The position numbers were made by a program, and so were the translations under genes. The notes beneath the pieces are model-generated. The model was given only the letters and a program-made list of their open reading frames with translations. It ran no database searches and was not told where the DNA came from. From positions 1,127,635 through 1,191,634 of the forward strand of contig VFFE01008918.1 of the NCBI GenBank assembly GCA_008921705.1: 64,000 nucleotides of DNA, read 5' to 3'. Each line of letters opens with the position of its first letter. Position 1 is the stretch's first letter. This document shows, piece by piece, positions 47,801-62,800 of this stretch. The stretch comes from Burhinus oedicnemus (Eukaryota > Chordata > Aves > Charadriiformes > Burhinidae).

Positions 47801-50800
47801 AAAAAAAAAGATAAGTTTAAGAACTTTATACTGGCAATTATCAAGGTAGAATCACAGAATGGCTTGAGTTGGAAGGGACCTCCAAAGGTCATCTAGTCCA
47901 ACCCCCGGCCCATGGGCAGGGACATGTTTCACTAGATCAGGTTACTCAAAGCCACATCCAACTTGACCTTCAAGACTTCCAGGGATGAGGCATCCACAGC
48001 TTCTCTGGGCAACCTGTTCTAGTGTCTCACCACCCTCATTGTAAAAAGTTTCATAGAACCATAGAATTGTTTAGGTTGGAAAAGACCTTTAAGATCATCC
48101 AGTCCAACCATTGACCCTACTCTACCAGGTCTGACACTAAACTTCTTTATGTCCAACCTAAATCCACCCTCACTACAAGCCCTGGTAAAAAGTCTCTTTC
48201 CGTCCTTCTTATAAGCCCCCTTTATATACTGAAAAGCTACAATAAGGTCTCCTGGAGCCTTCTCTTCTCCAGGCTGAACAACCCCAACTCTCTCAGCCTG
48301 TCTTCACAGGAGGGGCGTTCCAGCTCCCTGATAATTTTTGTAGCCCTCTTGTAGACCCAATTTAAAAGATCCATGTCTGTCTTGTACTGGGGACAAGGTA
48401 GTTTAGTGCAAGAATCCTGGCCATTGGCATTCAGCTCCTACCTGACACAGGTGTCTAAAAAGCTGCAGAGATTTCTTGTCCATCTCTCCTCTGGATAGTA
48501 CATGGCATCGAAGATGCAACAAAGCATTCATTAAGAGCTGTTCCAGAGTTGGGCAAGGCTGCTCTACTCCCTCAGATTCTACTTCAGAGTGCTTCAGAGA
48601 ATACTTTTTAAGTCCATGAAGGACCTCAACTGAATTCACCGAGCATAAAATTTCTGCACGAGCAAAGTAAGTGGGGAAGGCATGGCCAACAGAAGGAAAT
48701 GTCAACAAAGAAGTGAGAAGGTTGGTCAGATCAGCTGGACACACAAAACTTCTAACCACTGCATAAGCTTCAGAAGCCACTAATCGCATGCCATGTTGCA
48801 ACTGTAAGATGGCAGCTTGCAGTGGAATGATGGCATCAGGGAATACAGCATACTCTTCTGCCAGATGTTTTCTAAACTGATGGTGTGATTGTTGCCAAGA
48901 TGCTTCTTCATTTAATAAGTTCTGTATTGCCTGGAGTGATTTAGGTCTTTCCCCACGCAGGAACTGCAGAAGGCGGGCTAAAAGATCTTGGACTGAAGAA
49001 ACCCGTGCTATGCTGTTGATGTACTGGTGAACCTCCTGGTATAAGCAATCATAGGGTGGAGCTGGAGGCCTGAAGGCCTTTTTTCTGGAAAGACTGCTTA
49101 TTTGCTCCTTCAGCCTTTGCATTCTTTCATGCAACAGTCTGTTGAGAAATAACATTGACCAGTTTAGACATATAAACGTATTTCATAAAAACATGTTTAT
49201 ATATGTATCTAACATAACAGATACATAAAGGGATTCATCAGAATTACTCTACTAATTTGTGTGAAACAGCAAATAAGCAAAAAACAAGAAGCAACACCCA
49301 TATAACATGCATATCTACTCCTCTTCTCTTTTTTCCCCACACTTCAACAAACTTAAATTACTTTTTTGCTTGTTACCTAACAGCTCTGGGAGCTTTAAGG
49401 AAAAAGTAGTATTACTGGAAGCAACTGGTAAAACTCAGCCATTCAGAACTTGCTTTCAATTACTATCGCTCTCTTTAGGCAATAGCACAGAACTATCAGA
49501 TCCTCTACATGCCTAATAATGAAAATGAAAACTTCCATTAATAGTGAAAATCATGAATACTACCCATTTTTTATATCTATGTACAAGGAACACCTGGAAG
49601 CCGGCACAAAGAAGAAATCTCTGTTCACTGAAATTTTCCTCCTCAAGTTCCTCATATATAAAAACCAAACCCAACAACAAAACAATGGCTACAAATTCTG
49701 AATGTCAACAGCATACTCCACACAGTAAGATATTTAATTCATCCACAGCACCATAGGCAATGGCTGTTGCTAAAGTACACATCTGGAGATTTCTACCCAG
49801 TACAAATCAGTTCAAGAACTCTGCAAAATAGCACTGGCATCTATCAAGGCCTTGAAGAGTTACAGTGATAGATATACATCTCATCTTATTTCAATTTGTT
49901 AACAACACTGTCGCATTTTAATGAAACTACCATAATTTAGATGTATGGCTTTATTTTCACTTCTGGGCATAGCTTCAATTTTATCAGGATATGAAGGCCA
50001 CTACTGTAATTCTTGTAGTTACAGCAGTGCAAAGCATGTACAAACAATTCCTTAGTTGCTGCAAGTAAACAGAAGAGCGCCTGTATTTTTCCTTACCACC
50101 TCAATATGCAAATTTATACTTTCAAATCAGCATCCCTTATTTCTACAGAAGAACACAAAAATCTTTAAGCTGTGAAGAAAAGCTTTGGAGCCTGAGCATC
50201 CAAAGATGAAGCTTCCCATCTGAAAGAGAAAAGTTAAGGTCTCAGATGTTACCTGAGATGGGGATGAATATAGTTGCTGACTGCTTTGTCTTCGATACTT
50301 TTTCCTGTATGCAGCTGGGATGATAAATCATTTGTTTTCCATTCACACTCCAGCTGGTATAACTAAAAAGGAAAGAATAAACCTTTCTCTGAGGTTCTGG
50401 TTTTGGTAACCAAGTAGGTTGTATTGTGTTTGTGTGGCAAGGTTTTGGTAGCGGGGAGGCTACAGGGGTGGCTTCTGTGAGAAGCTGCTAGAAGCTTCCC
50501 CCATGTCTGGTAGAGCCAATGCCAGCTGGCTCCAAGACGGACCTGCGATTGGCCAAGGCCAAGCCGATCAGCAATGGTGGTAGCACCTCTGGGATAACTT
50601 ATTTAACAATGGGGAAAAAAGCTGCTGCAGAACAGCAGCTGGAGAGAGGAGCAAGAATATGTGAAAGAAATGACTCTGCAGACACCAAGGTCAGTGAAGA
50701 AGGAGGGGAAGGAGGCACTCCAGGTGCCGGAGCACAGATTCCCCTGCAGCCCATGTTAAGACCATGGTGAGGCAGACTCTCTCCCTGCAGCTCACAGGGA

Positions 50801-53800
50801 TCCCCGGTGGAGCTGATATCCACCTGCAACCTGTAGAGAACACCATGCCTGAGCAGGTGGATGCCCAAAGGAGTCTGTGACCCAGTGGAGAGCCCATGCT
50901 GGAGCAGGGTGCTAGCAGGACTTGTGGACCCATGGGAGGGACCCCACAAGTGGAGCAGGTTTGCTGGCAGGACTTGTAACCCCGTGGGGGACCCATGCTG
51001 GAGCAGTCTATTCTTGAAGGTCTGCACCCCAGGGAAGGACTCACATTGGAGAAGTTCATGGAGAACAGTCTCCTCTGGGAGGGACCCCACGCTGGAGGCA
51101 GGGGGAGTGTGAGGAGTCCTCCCCCTGAGGAAGAAGGCGCGGCAGAGACAACATGTGATAAACTGACCGCAACCCCTATTCCCCGTCTCCCTGCACCACT
51201 CAGGGGGACGAGGTAGAGAATTCCAGAGTCAAGCCCAGGAAGAAGAGAAGAGTGGGAGAAAGGCGTTTTAAGATTTAGCTTTTATTTCTCATTACCCTAC
51301 TCTGAATGGAAATAAATTAAATTTCCCTGGGTTGAGTCTGTTTTGCCCATGATGGTAATTGCTGACTGATCTCCCTGTGCTTATCTCAACCCATGAGCCT
51401 TTTGTTATATTTTCTCTCCCCTGTACAGCTGAGGATGGCAGTGACAGAGCAGCTTTGGTGGGCACCTGGCATCTAGCCAGGATCAACCCACCACAGTCCT
51501 TTTTGATGCCCAACATGGGTCATGAGGAATTCAAGATAAGGATAGTAACTGGGAGAGGTAACGGGCAACACATGGACTGAACACAGCTAGAGAGTGAAGA
51601 CCAGAATGATTGTGGGGAATTTCTGTTGTAATTATGGTGAAGGGACAAGGAGTGGATTGTGTGTAAATCGTCCACTTTCGTTCGGTGTTGTGATGACGTT
51701 TCTTTGATTTTGGTGTGGGGAATTGTTTTTGTTGATGTGAGAGAAGTTTGTGAAGATTGTGCGATGAATGTGTATTTTAATGAAAACTCTTAAATATGTG
51801 ATTCACAGAGGACTGTAAAATAACTATACAGTTTAAAAGTCATAACTAAAAATTTGCCCAAGAACACCCAAGCCAAACTCCTTTGCATTGATTTTATACG
51901 TTACAGAAATAAAAGCCAACTCTACTCCACACTCACCTCTTCTTTTGTATACTTGAGCTTGTATTCTCTTTTAACAGCCGGATCAAACCTGGTCTGCGGA
52001 AGCCACACCTGGATCTGCACCAAACCAATATTCACCCAGAGGCTTCCTCGCCAAGCTGTCTCTGGTAACTCCTTAAGTCCTTCCTCAAAGAACTGCTGCA
52101 AGCAAGTGAGCAGGAGAAACAGGAATTCTTTAGGAAGTAGCTCCTGATCAGTAATGTTTCTAAGTATCTTGAGAAGGTACTCATATGCAACAGGATCCTT
52201 GAGGTAAAGCTTCTCACAGCACTCCAAAAATTCCTCTTGAAGATCCACTGGAACCAGATCTACCAGGGCAGAGAGTTGTCTGCCTAGCATTATTCCTTGT
52301 AGTCTAGCATCTGTGTATCTGGAGGCAGAGGAATGAAAAAAGTTTACACATGGTAAGCAAACTTCTGTAACATGCCTGATTTAAACAATGTGTATGTGGA
52401 TATATGTGTATGTGCCTTAATACCTAAAATCTGCTATTGAAGAGATAGCCAGGTTGGTCCATAGTGCTGTGCTGACTTCATGAAGCTGCTGTGCTCTCTC
52501 CATCCATTCTCCCAGTGTCACGTGGGATGATGACAGAACAGGAAGCCCACTCACATCCCACTGGCTTGTCTTGCTGCTGCTAGTTAGAATTTCAAAGAAG
52601 CACTTTGAGAAAACGGCTCGAGTCAAAATACCTGGGCCCTAAATTAAGAGATTAAGAGTTAGATTGTTCAGATGCAACTTGTATTGACTATGCTAGAACT
52701 TTCTTTTTTTAAATTGCTTTAGAAAGATGTTATATTGTTTAATAAAAGAGTATTCAGCCTAGTTGTTTAATTAGGTCAGAAGAGACAAACCTTCATAAAA
52801 CAGTTCATATAGGATTTAGAAAAGTTCTTTTCCTCTGTCGCAGGTAGTGGCCTCCAAGTCAACCAGTAGTCTGGGTCCGTGGTGAAAGTACTGCTCCAAA
52901 AGCATGCTAATGCAGCATTAACTAGTTGAGATGACAGAATAGACATTTCTTCAGAGGATATCTAAGAAGAGAGAAAAACCTAGAGCTGAAAATAATTTAC
53001 TGGGAGCAAAACAGAATTGAGGACACACACACACATATACACAAAAAAAAAAAAGAGAGAAGAGTATCACACTTTTTCAGTAAGGATAGTATAAGATATT
53101 CTTCAAGATCCTTTTCAAATTCAGATAGCGTTTGCTTGCATCTCTTCTCAACAAAAAGAGTACACTTCCTGAGGTCTACACTGCTTCCTTCTGCCTGTGG
53201 AATATGCAGTGTGTTTACAGAGCAAGTTTTCAGAATACAGCCTCTAGCCTATGACTGTGCAACCTTTTGTTATGATACATGGGGTTGCACAAGCATGAAA
53301 CAGATAAAGCTATCCAGTATTCTGCTCCAAAGCATTTTAAGTGAACTTGCTGGTTTACTGAGCTTTGTGGGAACACAACCACTACTGTATCACAGCTAAA
53401 TATTAACCAATTAGAATTTAATATATTAAAAGCTCTACAGAAAATGCATCAAATAACTGTCTCAGTCTATTTGATATACAACACAGACCTAAAAAAAATT
53501 TAGAGGAACAGAGGCAAGTATTTCTCAGCATAAAACTACTTTGAACACATAGATACAACCAGGCTGGCACCTGCCATTCAATCAACTTCCTGTTTTCCAT
53601 TAGGTCACAGATCATAGAACGGTTTGGGTTGGGAGGGACCTCCAAAGACCATCCAGTTCGAACCTCTCTGCCATGGGCAGGGACACCCTTCCACTAGACC
53701 AGGTTGCTCAAAGCCCCATCTAACCTGGTGTCTTGAACACTTCCAGGGATGGGGCATCCACAACTTCTTTGGGCAATGTGTTCCAGCGTCTCACTACCCT

Positions 53801-56800
53801 CAGAGTAGAGAATTTCTTCCTAACATCTAATCTAAATCTACCCTCTTTCAGTTTAAAACCATTACCCCTTGTCCTATCACTACACGCCCTGATAACAAGT
53901 CCCTCCCCATCTTTCCTGTAGGCCCTTCTTATGTTGGGGGCTCCAAAGCCGGACACAGTATTCCAGGTGGGGTCTCACCAGAGCAGAGCAGAGGGGTAGA
54001 ATCACCTCCCTCGACCTGCTGGCCACGCATTTTTGATGCGGCCCATGATGCAGTTGGCTTTCTGGGCTGCAAACGCACATTGCTGGCTCATCTCCAGCTT
54101 CTCATCAACCAACACCTCCAAGTCCTCCTCAGGGCTGCTCTCAATCCATTCTCTGCCCAGGCTGTATTTGCACTTGGGATTGCCCCAACCCACATGCAGG
54201 ACCTTGCACTTGGCCTTGTGGAACTTCATGAGGTTGGCACAGGCCCACCTCTCAAGCCTGTCCAGGTCCCTGTGGATGGCATCCCTTCCCTCCAGTGTGT
54301 CGACCGCTCTACACTGCTTGGTGTTGTTGGCAAACTTCCTGAGTGTGCGCTCAATCCCACTGTCCATGTTGCGGACAAAGATGTTAAACACCACCAGTCC
54401 CAATACCAACACCTGAGGAACACCATTTGTCACCGGTCTGCACTTGGACACCAAGTCGTTGACTGCAACTCTTTGAGTGCGGCCATCCAGCCAGTTCCTT
54501 ATTCACCAAGTGGTCCATCTGTCAAATCCATGTCTCTCCAATTTAGAGACAAGGATGTCGTGCGGGATACTGTCAAATGCTTTGCATACGTCCAGGTAGA
54601 TGATGTCAGTTGCTCTTATCCACCAATGCTGTAACCCTGTCGTACAAGGCCACCAAATTTGTCAGACACTATTTGCCTTTAGTAAAGCCATGTTGGCTGT
54701 CATCAATCACCTCTGTATTTTCCATGTGCCTTAGTATAGTTTCCAGGAGGATCTGTTCCATGATCTTCCCGGGCAGGGGTGAGACTGACTGGCCTGTACT
54801 TCCCTGGGTCTTCCTTTTTTCCCCCCTTTTTAGAAACAGGGGTTATGTTTCCCCTTTTCCAGTCAGCAGGAACTTCACCGGACTGCCATGACTTCTCAAA
54901 TATAGACAGATAGTGGCTTAGCAACTTCATCTGCCAGTTCCCTCAGGACCCGCAGATGTATCTCATCAGGCCCCATGCATTTGTGCACCTTCAGGTTCCT
55001 CAGACGGTCTTGAGCCTGATGATTTCCTACGGTGGGCGGTACCTCATTCTCCCAGTCCCTGCCCATCCACAGATGGATGAATGGAACAATAGTACCAAAC
55101 TAGATCATACAGAACTATATTACTTAAGACTTTGTTGTGTTTTTATTTATGTTTTGATTTTGTGTTTTAATTACGTTTTTTGCAGGCTCATAGTCAATAA
55201 CCTTTCTTATTAAACAAAGGAACAATTATTGTAAGGCACAGGTAGAAAAACTGCACATCAAAAATCTTACAGAGATATACCTATTTTGAAGAGTCTGTTG
55301 AAAACTTCTGCAAGACAAATTAAACTAAAACTTGTTCTTACTTCATTAATGTGTAATAAGTGCCACAGTCCAGATAGCTGGTGAGACGCAGCTGGTGTCA
55401 ACTTCAGGGAGAAAGCTATCAGCTGAACTAGATCTGAATGTATACCTAGTTCTTGACTGCAGTTCTCCCTGTAGCAAGCAAAAGAAATACAATGTAAGTA
55501 ACGCTTAAGCAGGGCATATGAAATAAATCATTTGGATAATAAAACAACTTGAGAACAGCAGGCAAAGTCTCAATGACAAAGATTCCCTGAAAGGTTAAAA
55601 TGACAGCATTTTAAATGTTACAGAAGAACAAGCACTGTACTCAAAACACTTGCATCCTTCAAAGTTGGCCAAATCTAAATACATCAAAATGGGGAAGAAA
55701 TGGAATCTTCTGTAGCTATAATCTGCGTGTTCAGCAAAACATACAAAACATTGGGAGACAAACTGCCTTCCAGCTTTATAGTTCTTGTGAAAATCAGAAC
55801 TTTGCTGAATTCAAGAGTGAATCAGTGATTCTAGGAGTCTCATTGCACAAAAAATTACTTTCACTGAAATCTATAAACAAAGAGCTCTCTTTTAAGGAAT
55901 GGTAAAACAGTAAGAAAATAAATACACTTGGCCCTTTAAAACACTAACACTTCTTAATTAATAACATTAATTTAAAATACGAGTATATCTGTGTAGTTTA
56001 CACAAAAGGAAGCAAGCATACTAGTGTACTTTCTCCATCAGCAGGTCTAATTCAGTCTTTCTGCAGTAGCCCCCAGCAACATGGCGATAAACATCTTCAT
56101 GTTAATTCAGTATGAAGGACTCTTCTATTTTTAAGCGTTGTGATTAATGGAGCAGTGTCAACTTGGAGGCCTGTAACCAGTGGTGTCCCCCAAGGGCCAG
56201 TACTTGGTCCAATCTTGTTCAATATATTCATCAATGACCTCGATGAGGGGACAGAATGTGTCCTCAGCAAGTTTGCTGATGATACCAAACTGGGAGGAGT
56301 GGCTGACACTCCAGAGGGCCGCGCTGCCATCCAGCGTGACCTGGACAGGCTGGAGTGCTGCGCAGAGAAGAACCTCATGAGGTTCAACAAGAGCAAGTGT
56401 AGGGTCCTGCACCTGGGAAGAAAGAATGCTAGGCACCAATATAGGTTAGGGGGGGGCCTGCTGGAAAGCAGTTCTGAGGAGGAGGATCTAGGGGTCCTGG
56501 TAGAGAGTAAATTATCCATGAGCCAGCAATGTGCCCTTGCCGCCAGGAAGGCCAATGGAATCCTGGGCTGCATAGGGAAGAGTGTGGCCAGCAGGTCGAG
56601 GGAGGTCATTGTCCCCCTCTACTCGGCACTGGTGAGGCCACAACTGGAATACTGTGTCCAGTTCTGGGCTCCCCAGCTCAAGCAGGACAGGGAACTTCTG
56701 GAGAGAGTCCAGTGTAGGGCAACAAAGATGACTGGGGGATTGGAGCACCTCCCTTATGAGGAAAGGCTGAGAGAGCTGGGACTCTTTAGCCTGGAGAGAG

Positions 56801-59800
56801 AAGGCTGAGGGGAGACCTTATTCTTGCTTCTAAGTATCTAAAGGGTGGGTTGAAGGAGGATGGAGGCAGACTCTTTTCAGTGGTTCCCAGTGACAGGACA
56901 AGGGGCAACGGGCACAAGTTGGAACATAGGAAGTTCCATTCAAACACAAGAAAAAAATTCTTTACGGTGAGGGTGACAGAGCACTGGAACAGGCTGCCCA
57001 GGGAGGTTGTGGAGTCCCCTTCTCTGGAGATTGTCAAGACCCGCCTGNNNNNNNNNNNNNNNNNNNNCCCTTGGAGATTTAAAAAAAAAAAAGAAAAAAA
57101 AAAAAGCCCACACAGTTAACTCAAAATTTGAGAAAAAAAGGCAAAAGGACACACAAGAAAGGAAAGTCCCTTCTCTTAACCTTCCACTAAAGGGGCAACC
57201 TAACTTTAAAGTACAGAAAATGCATAAAAATTCTCAATGATGGTTTGGGAAGAAGACAACTAATGCTAAGAAATGTGAATTTTTAAACCGAATAGCTATG
57301 TAATACATTGCACTTGCATCACTAATGGAGCACAACTTGGACACTAACAGCAAAGTTAATTAACTATAATACTAATGAAAGGGTAATTTATACAACCATT
57401 TAACAGAAACACAAATGAGAGCCACTCACTTGTGCTGGTCTGATCCGATAAGCATCTGAGGAACTCTGTCAATTAGATGTTTCATAACCCAGTGCCAGTG
57501 CAGAGACAGAAGTGACAACCCTGGCGAATCCACTGTCACAGTGTCAGAGACTGCCCAGAACCGATCACGCCACAGCAAGCAGTATAAAATCTAACAAGAA
57601 GCCAAAAAGGTTATAGTTTTCCCATTGCTGAGCCCTGCATGTTACAGAATACTTTGTACTTAGAGCAAAAGAAAATGCAAAAACATTGTCACTTCCATTA
57701 ATTTCAGAATCATGCAATGCTTTATACTTAGTGGCATACAACTAGCACTCAACTATTTGTTTTCTAAAAATACTGCAGGGCTCTGCTGTGGAACTACACA
57801 AGTCAAAACCAAGTAATCCCTGCACCAAGTCTGCAATGTCATTGTCAGATTTCAGCAAAATGATCTCCATGGTCTGAAAAGGAAGAGGGAGAAGCAAACC
57901 ACCCCTGTGACATGCATGACAGAAGTCCAGGTTCAGATATCTTTATCTGAGATGGATGTAGATACTTCCTTTATCATTAGTGGAGAGAAATGGGCACTTC
58001 TACAGCACAGTGGATATCTAGGTCCCAGGTGTGTACATGTAGGTAAGATAATTCCCACCTTGAGTATCTGCAGGCTGAAAATCTACATTCCACGCTAAGA
58101 AACGAGACGACAGAGCACAAATACAGCCACTGAAATAAACATATTTGCCTGGTGTCAGGCCTATTCTGAATACCAATAAAAACATTGCAGTTTATTTCAC
58201 CATCCCTGAAACTAAAAATAGTATTCTGCACATTGTCTAGTTTCACATAACTTCCATAAATGTAGTATGAAAAGTCCACTCACATCATGCATGTCATCAT
58301 CACTTAAGGCCACCTGAGTAGACTTCACCCAGTGAAATGCAAACGCATCCCAAAGTTCAAAGAAAGCAGCAAGGTTGACCACGACTGCATGAGGAAGGCA
58401 GTTGTAACTTCCTGGATCTGAGTTTGGGGAAGAGGGAAAGGAAGGGAGAGACTGAATATTCCAGCCACATAACACGACAAGTAAGGATCGATTTCTGATC
58501 AGTAGATTCTCTCTGTGGTTGGGGGAAAAAAAAAAAACCCAAAAGATCTAACAATCAAAGTAACAAAAAAAAGAAAAAAAATTCCTTCACTATTTGCACA
58601 TTCTCTATTACCTCTACACATTTAATATAAAAAATAATCCAAAAATCAAAGAAACATTGATCAATTGCTTCTATGCAATATCCTAACTTCATCACTAAAT
58701 TCTTCCCCTTTGTTTTAGGAGTAAACATCCTTATTACATAAAATAATAGAAAGAGGATTAGAACAAAAGCACAACTGAAGAAGTTGGCTATTCTTCCTAG
58801 CTAAAGACAAAATGCAATTCCAATTTCTCTCCACCATCTTCCTAAAGTCTAGGTAATTAAGAGAGAAATGACATCCACTCACTACCTAGAGGCTGGACAT
58901 GTATGTTGTAGCATAAGGTATATCTAATTTAAAAATAATACGTTACATATCATATTAGTCCTCATCTGACTGCTTTACATTCACACAATCTTCCTTTGCA
59001 CATTCAGGACACACCATGTTTAAAGTACACATTTCGTAACAGTGCAAATTAACCATATTTCAAATTGACCACAGAAATAAGAGGAACAGTGAAAAATAAA
59101 CTCACTTTTGTAGAAATCTAGAGACATTCTTAAGACACTGTTTCTTGGCTTCTTGCTGGTAATCAAATTCTTCTCAGTATAGCTTCTTTTTTCTCGGTCA
59201 AGAAATAATACTGCCCTGAATTAAAAACAAAGTTGTTAGAAATTCAGTGTCATTTTAAAGCCTCTGCCTTATGAGAACGGTGAACTACAAAGTGACATTT
59301 GATATTTCACTGTATTATGAAACAAGAATCAAGTGCAGCATAACTAATTGCTTGAATATGGTTTCTGCAGAAGCAAGCTTCGCAAAGAGCAGATTCCTGA
59401 CTTCAGCAATCACCAGGAAGGAAAAAGCAGTGAGCTACTAAGCAGATGCAACATCACCACATGTAGGGTATGTGAGCAGCTGCTTCCTTATGACTGTAAT
59501 TGCAAAATCTGTGTACTTTTTGCTGTTACTAGGAAAAGCACTCCCAAAGGGCAGCAACTATTTAAGTTTTATGTCAGAAATTTCACACCACTACTTCTGC
59601 CTCTCTTATGCTTTATCCCACAGTTCTGGTTTGTCCTTGAAGTACTCCAGCCTATACGGAATGTGGGGAGCCCTGCTCCCTATATTAAGTGATTTGTTTT
59701 AGCCTGCGCCTACAGAAAACAGAAGCAAAGAATTTAAATACCTGCACAAAACTTCTGCCTAGTATTTCAGATCACATCTATCAGAACCTATAGACATACT

Positions 59801-62800
59801 TGGCAGATACCACAAGTGTTTATGCAGCACTGATTACAGTATTGGGCAATCTTCATAAGCTTTTTTTGTAACTCACCGATTTGCTACAGACTTCAAAAGG
59901 ATTAGAAGCTGATCTGTGTGTTCCACTTCAGTATCAAAGTTCATAGAATTTCTAATGATATCCAAAAACTGCATATTCCACCTTGGGTCCAGAGGCATCA
60001 CATGTTCATCTGGGAAGGCAGACAAGACAAGGACAGGACAGCAGTGGAAACATTATTCAGTAAAGACTTTCCTTGATCCCCCTGCCTACATGAGAACATT
60101 AGAGAAAGAAAGAAGGAAGCCTAAGAGGAAGGCAGAGTCTTAAGCTCCCTCACTCGAGATATCCAAATAGGAAAGCATTAAGTTGACTTGACTGCAGGTT
60201 CTGTAAAATAGAACAGTGAAAGTAAATTAACCAGTGGCCATAGTACCCAAAAAGACAGCCTGGAAACTCAAGTCCAACTCCCTTTTCCTCTCACAGTCCA
60301 GGCGAGATACCTAGAACCATCCATAAAGGATCCAGTGTCACTGTACATAGCTTTCATGCACCTAAGAAGCTTGGAAAGGAAACCACAGGCCTAAGCTCCC
60401 CGTAAAACTCTGAAGGAAAATAGGCCTCAACATAGATTTCAGATGCGCCAACATAATAAATGCTGGGAAAAAACAGGATGCCTAAACCATCCAGTCAAGA
60501 AAGGCAGTAGATACATGCATCACTTAAGAACATTACTTAACTCTGAGCTGAAGGAATACACCTGGGTCACAAATACCCAGTCAGGATTCATAGTGATAGC
60601 ACTCATAACTAATTTGCATAGGATGAAAGCGTTCAGTTGCCGCATTTGCAGTTCTAGACAGCAAGAATGGCTTTGTTGTTTTTTGGTTTGGGTTTTGGTT
60701 TTTTTTTGTTTTTTTTTTTTTTTTTCAACAAAAGCAACATAAAGTTAGAATTTAGCCTTTGTTTTGTTACACACATTACCTAAGAAGGGTTGCAGTGTGT
60801 CCAGAGAACAAACAAAAGAAAGCCCCCATGTCTTGCATCAATTTTTTTCAGAAATACCTGTCATAGTTGGCTGTAGCAACTTGATCATGTTACTGACTCC
60901 AGATGAGAGGGGACTGGCATAGAAACTACCAAGGGCTACAGCACCTGCTTCCAGCTGAATCCGCACTGGATCTGTAGGTGAAGGGGAGAAAACATAGGTG
61001 TAAAAGATGTAGCATATAGTACAAATAAATAAAAATAACTTCAACTGAGCCAGCACAAGCAGCCTGAATCTCATCTGTGCATGCACCTTGGATATGCTGG
61101 TTGCTCTTATTTTGTATTAGCTCCAAGAGGTCTTAAAACCAGTCAGAACATCATGGCCAAAGAGATAAATCCAGTAAAGAGTTCTAGTTAAACTGGTGAT
61201 ACTTCATGTATGCTATTAAAAATATGGCTTGTGACAATCCACAAGTTTATACCTTCTCAGTACGTCTGTTTGTGACTTTTTCCCTCCAATGTAAAAAAAA
61301 AAAATAAAAATAAAAAAAAATCATCGTGTAAGAACATATCTGTCATTAAATTAACTTTCCAGGTATTTTCTAGTTTATAGACACACTTGCCTGGAAAGAC
61401 AGCAAGATCAAGGGAGAGCAATCCCTTTCATGCAGGGACAATACAAACTGAGATTTCACACCGTACAAGGAAGCTAAGTGTGTGAGTTACTTGGACTAAT
61501 TCCTGTCTCAATTCCCCACAAGTTTAACGCACTTAAATGTAATTAAGCAATGAATACCTTATCTCAGGTGCTATCCTGAATGTTCAGGCAACACAGCTTC
61601 AGGAAATCTCAGTTCTGCAGTTTCCTGACTTTCTAACCATTTGTATTTTAACACCAAATAAACAGAAGGCATTTTACTGCTTTTACTATCACTATAAAAA
61701 ACAAATAAAAAATAGTGAAGAGAAAGGCATATTTGCTTACATAGACCAAGAGGTATCCAAAAATAATTGTAATTCAGAAGCAGTATAAGTTACACGCATG
61801 CTTGAACAATAAAAGGCAATGTTTAGCCCAAAATCTCCTGTTGTCCCTAATATGCACAACCTGTTTCTGTCTCTACCTGGAGCCTCAATCCTCTTGATTT
61901 AGTGTGGATAGTGGAGAACTTTCATATCGGATCATTTGAATGGTCTGGATATTTTCACAGACGACTTACAATTTGTGAAAATATAATAAATCAGCCCTTA
62001 GGCAAAAGAGAAAGTTAAATAATTACATACCAAGCACCTGTGGCAGATTTTTGGCTAAGGAGTTAAGCCATTTAACTCTCAATGTCCAATCTTGATTGGT
62101 TGCCTTTTCTATGAACAATTTCACTGAAGCCTGGAGAACTTCCATTTTATCCGTCCAGTTTGCATCTACCTCAACAGCACTGAATTTGAGACTCTCAGGA
62201 TTAGTGGACTGCATAATTTTTTGAAGGTTTTGCAGAGTCAGTGGTAGTGTCCTGAAACACAAAGAAATGAAGTCCAGCAATCAAGGCTTGAACTGCCAGT
62301 TCCAGGAAAGAATATATTTTGCAAGTCAAACTACTCCACATACAACCATCTTTAGGCAAGAAGGTAGCAATGCAATCACCTCTCCTCTTTTTTTGATTTA
62401 GCTTTAAAGCCAGTTTCCAATTTCAAATCAGTTGGGGGTGTCTACTGTTAGAAACTTGCTATTGCCAAAAATTCATGCAGTGCCAGAAGTGAATATGCAC
62501 AGCATTTCACCAAGAAATGCAATTGATTTGTGCACCAGAATGATATGCAAAGGTAAGTTAAAAAAAGACAAAGACAGGAGAGAAATGCCGTTGATAAAAA
62601 AAAACCCAGCACATTGCTGAGGTTTTACAATTTCAACATCTTATCTTAGTACTAACTTCTACAGCTTGTTCTTTCACTGGAAGCAAACCATAGTACCTGT
62701 CCACGGTAGGTCACTAAGTAAAGCAGGCAAGCAGGAAGATTTTGCACCAGTGTTGTGAAAATAAGTTATATTGCTCAAGAAATCATTAAAAGACTTCTTG

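Noticed and set aside
50599..51216. Frames of up to 163 codons in the LTR region
   Set aside because: They fall inside the LTR, which is non-coding, and have no retroviral protein motifs.
53624..54634. + strand frames of 127 and 184 codons
   Set aside because: They are antisense shadows of the CR1 reverse-transcriptase region.
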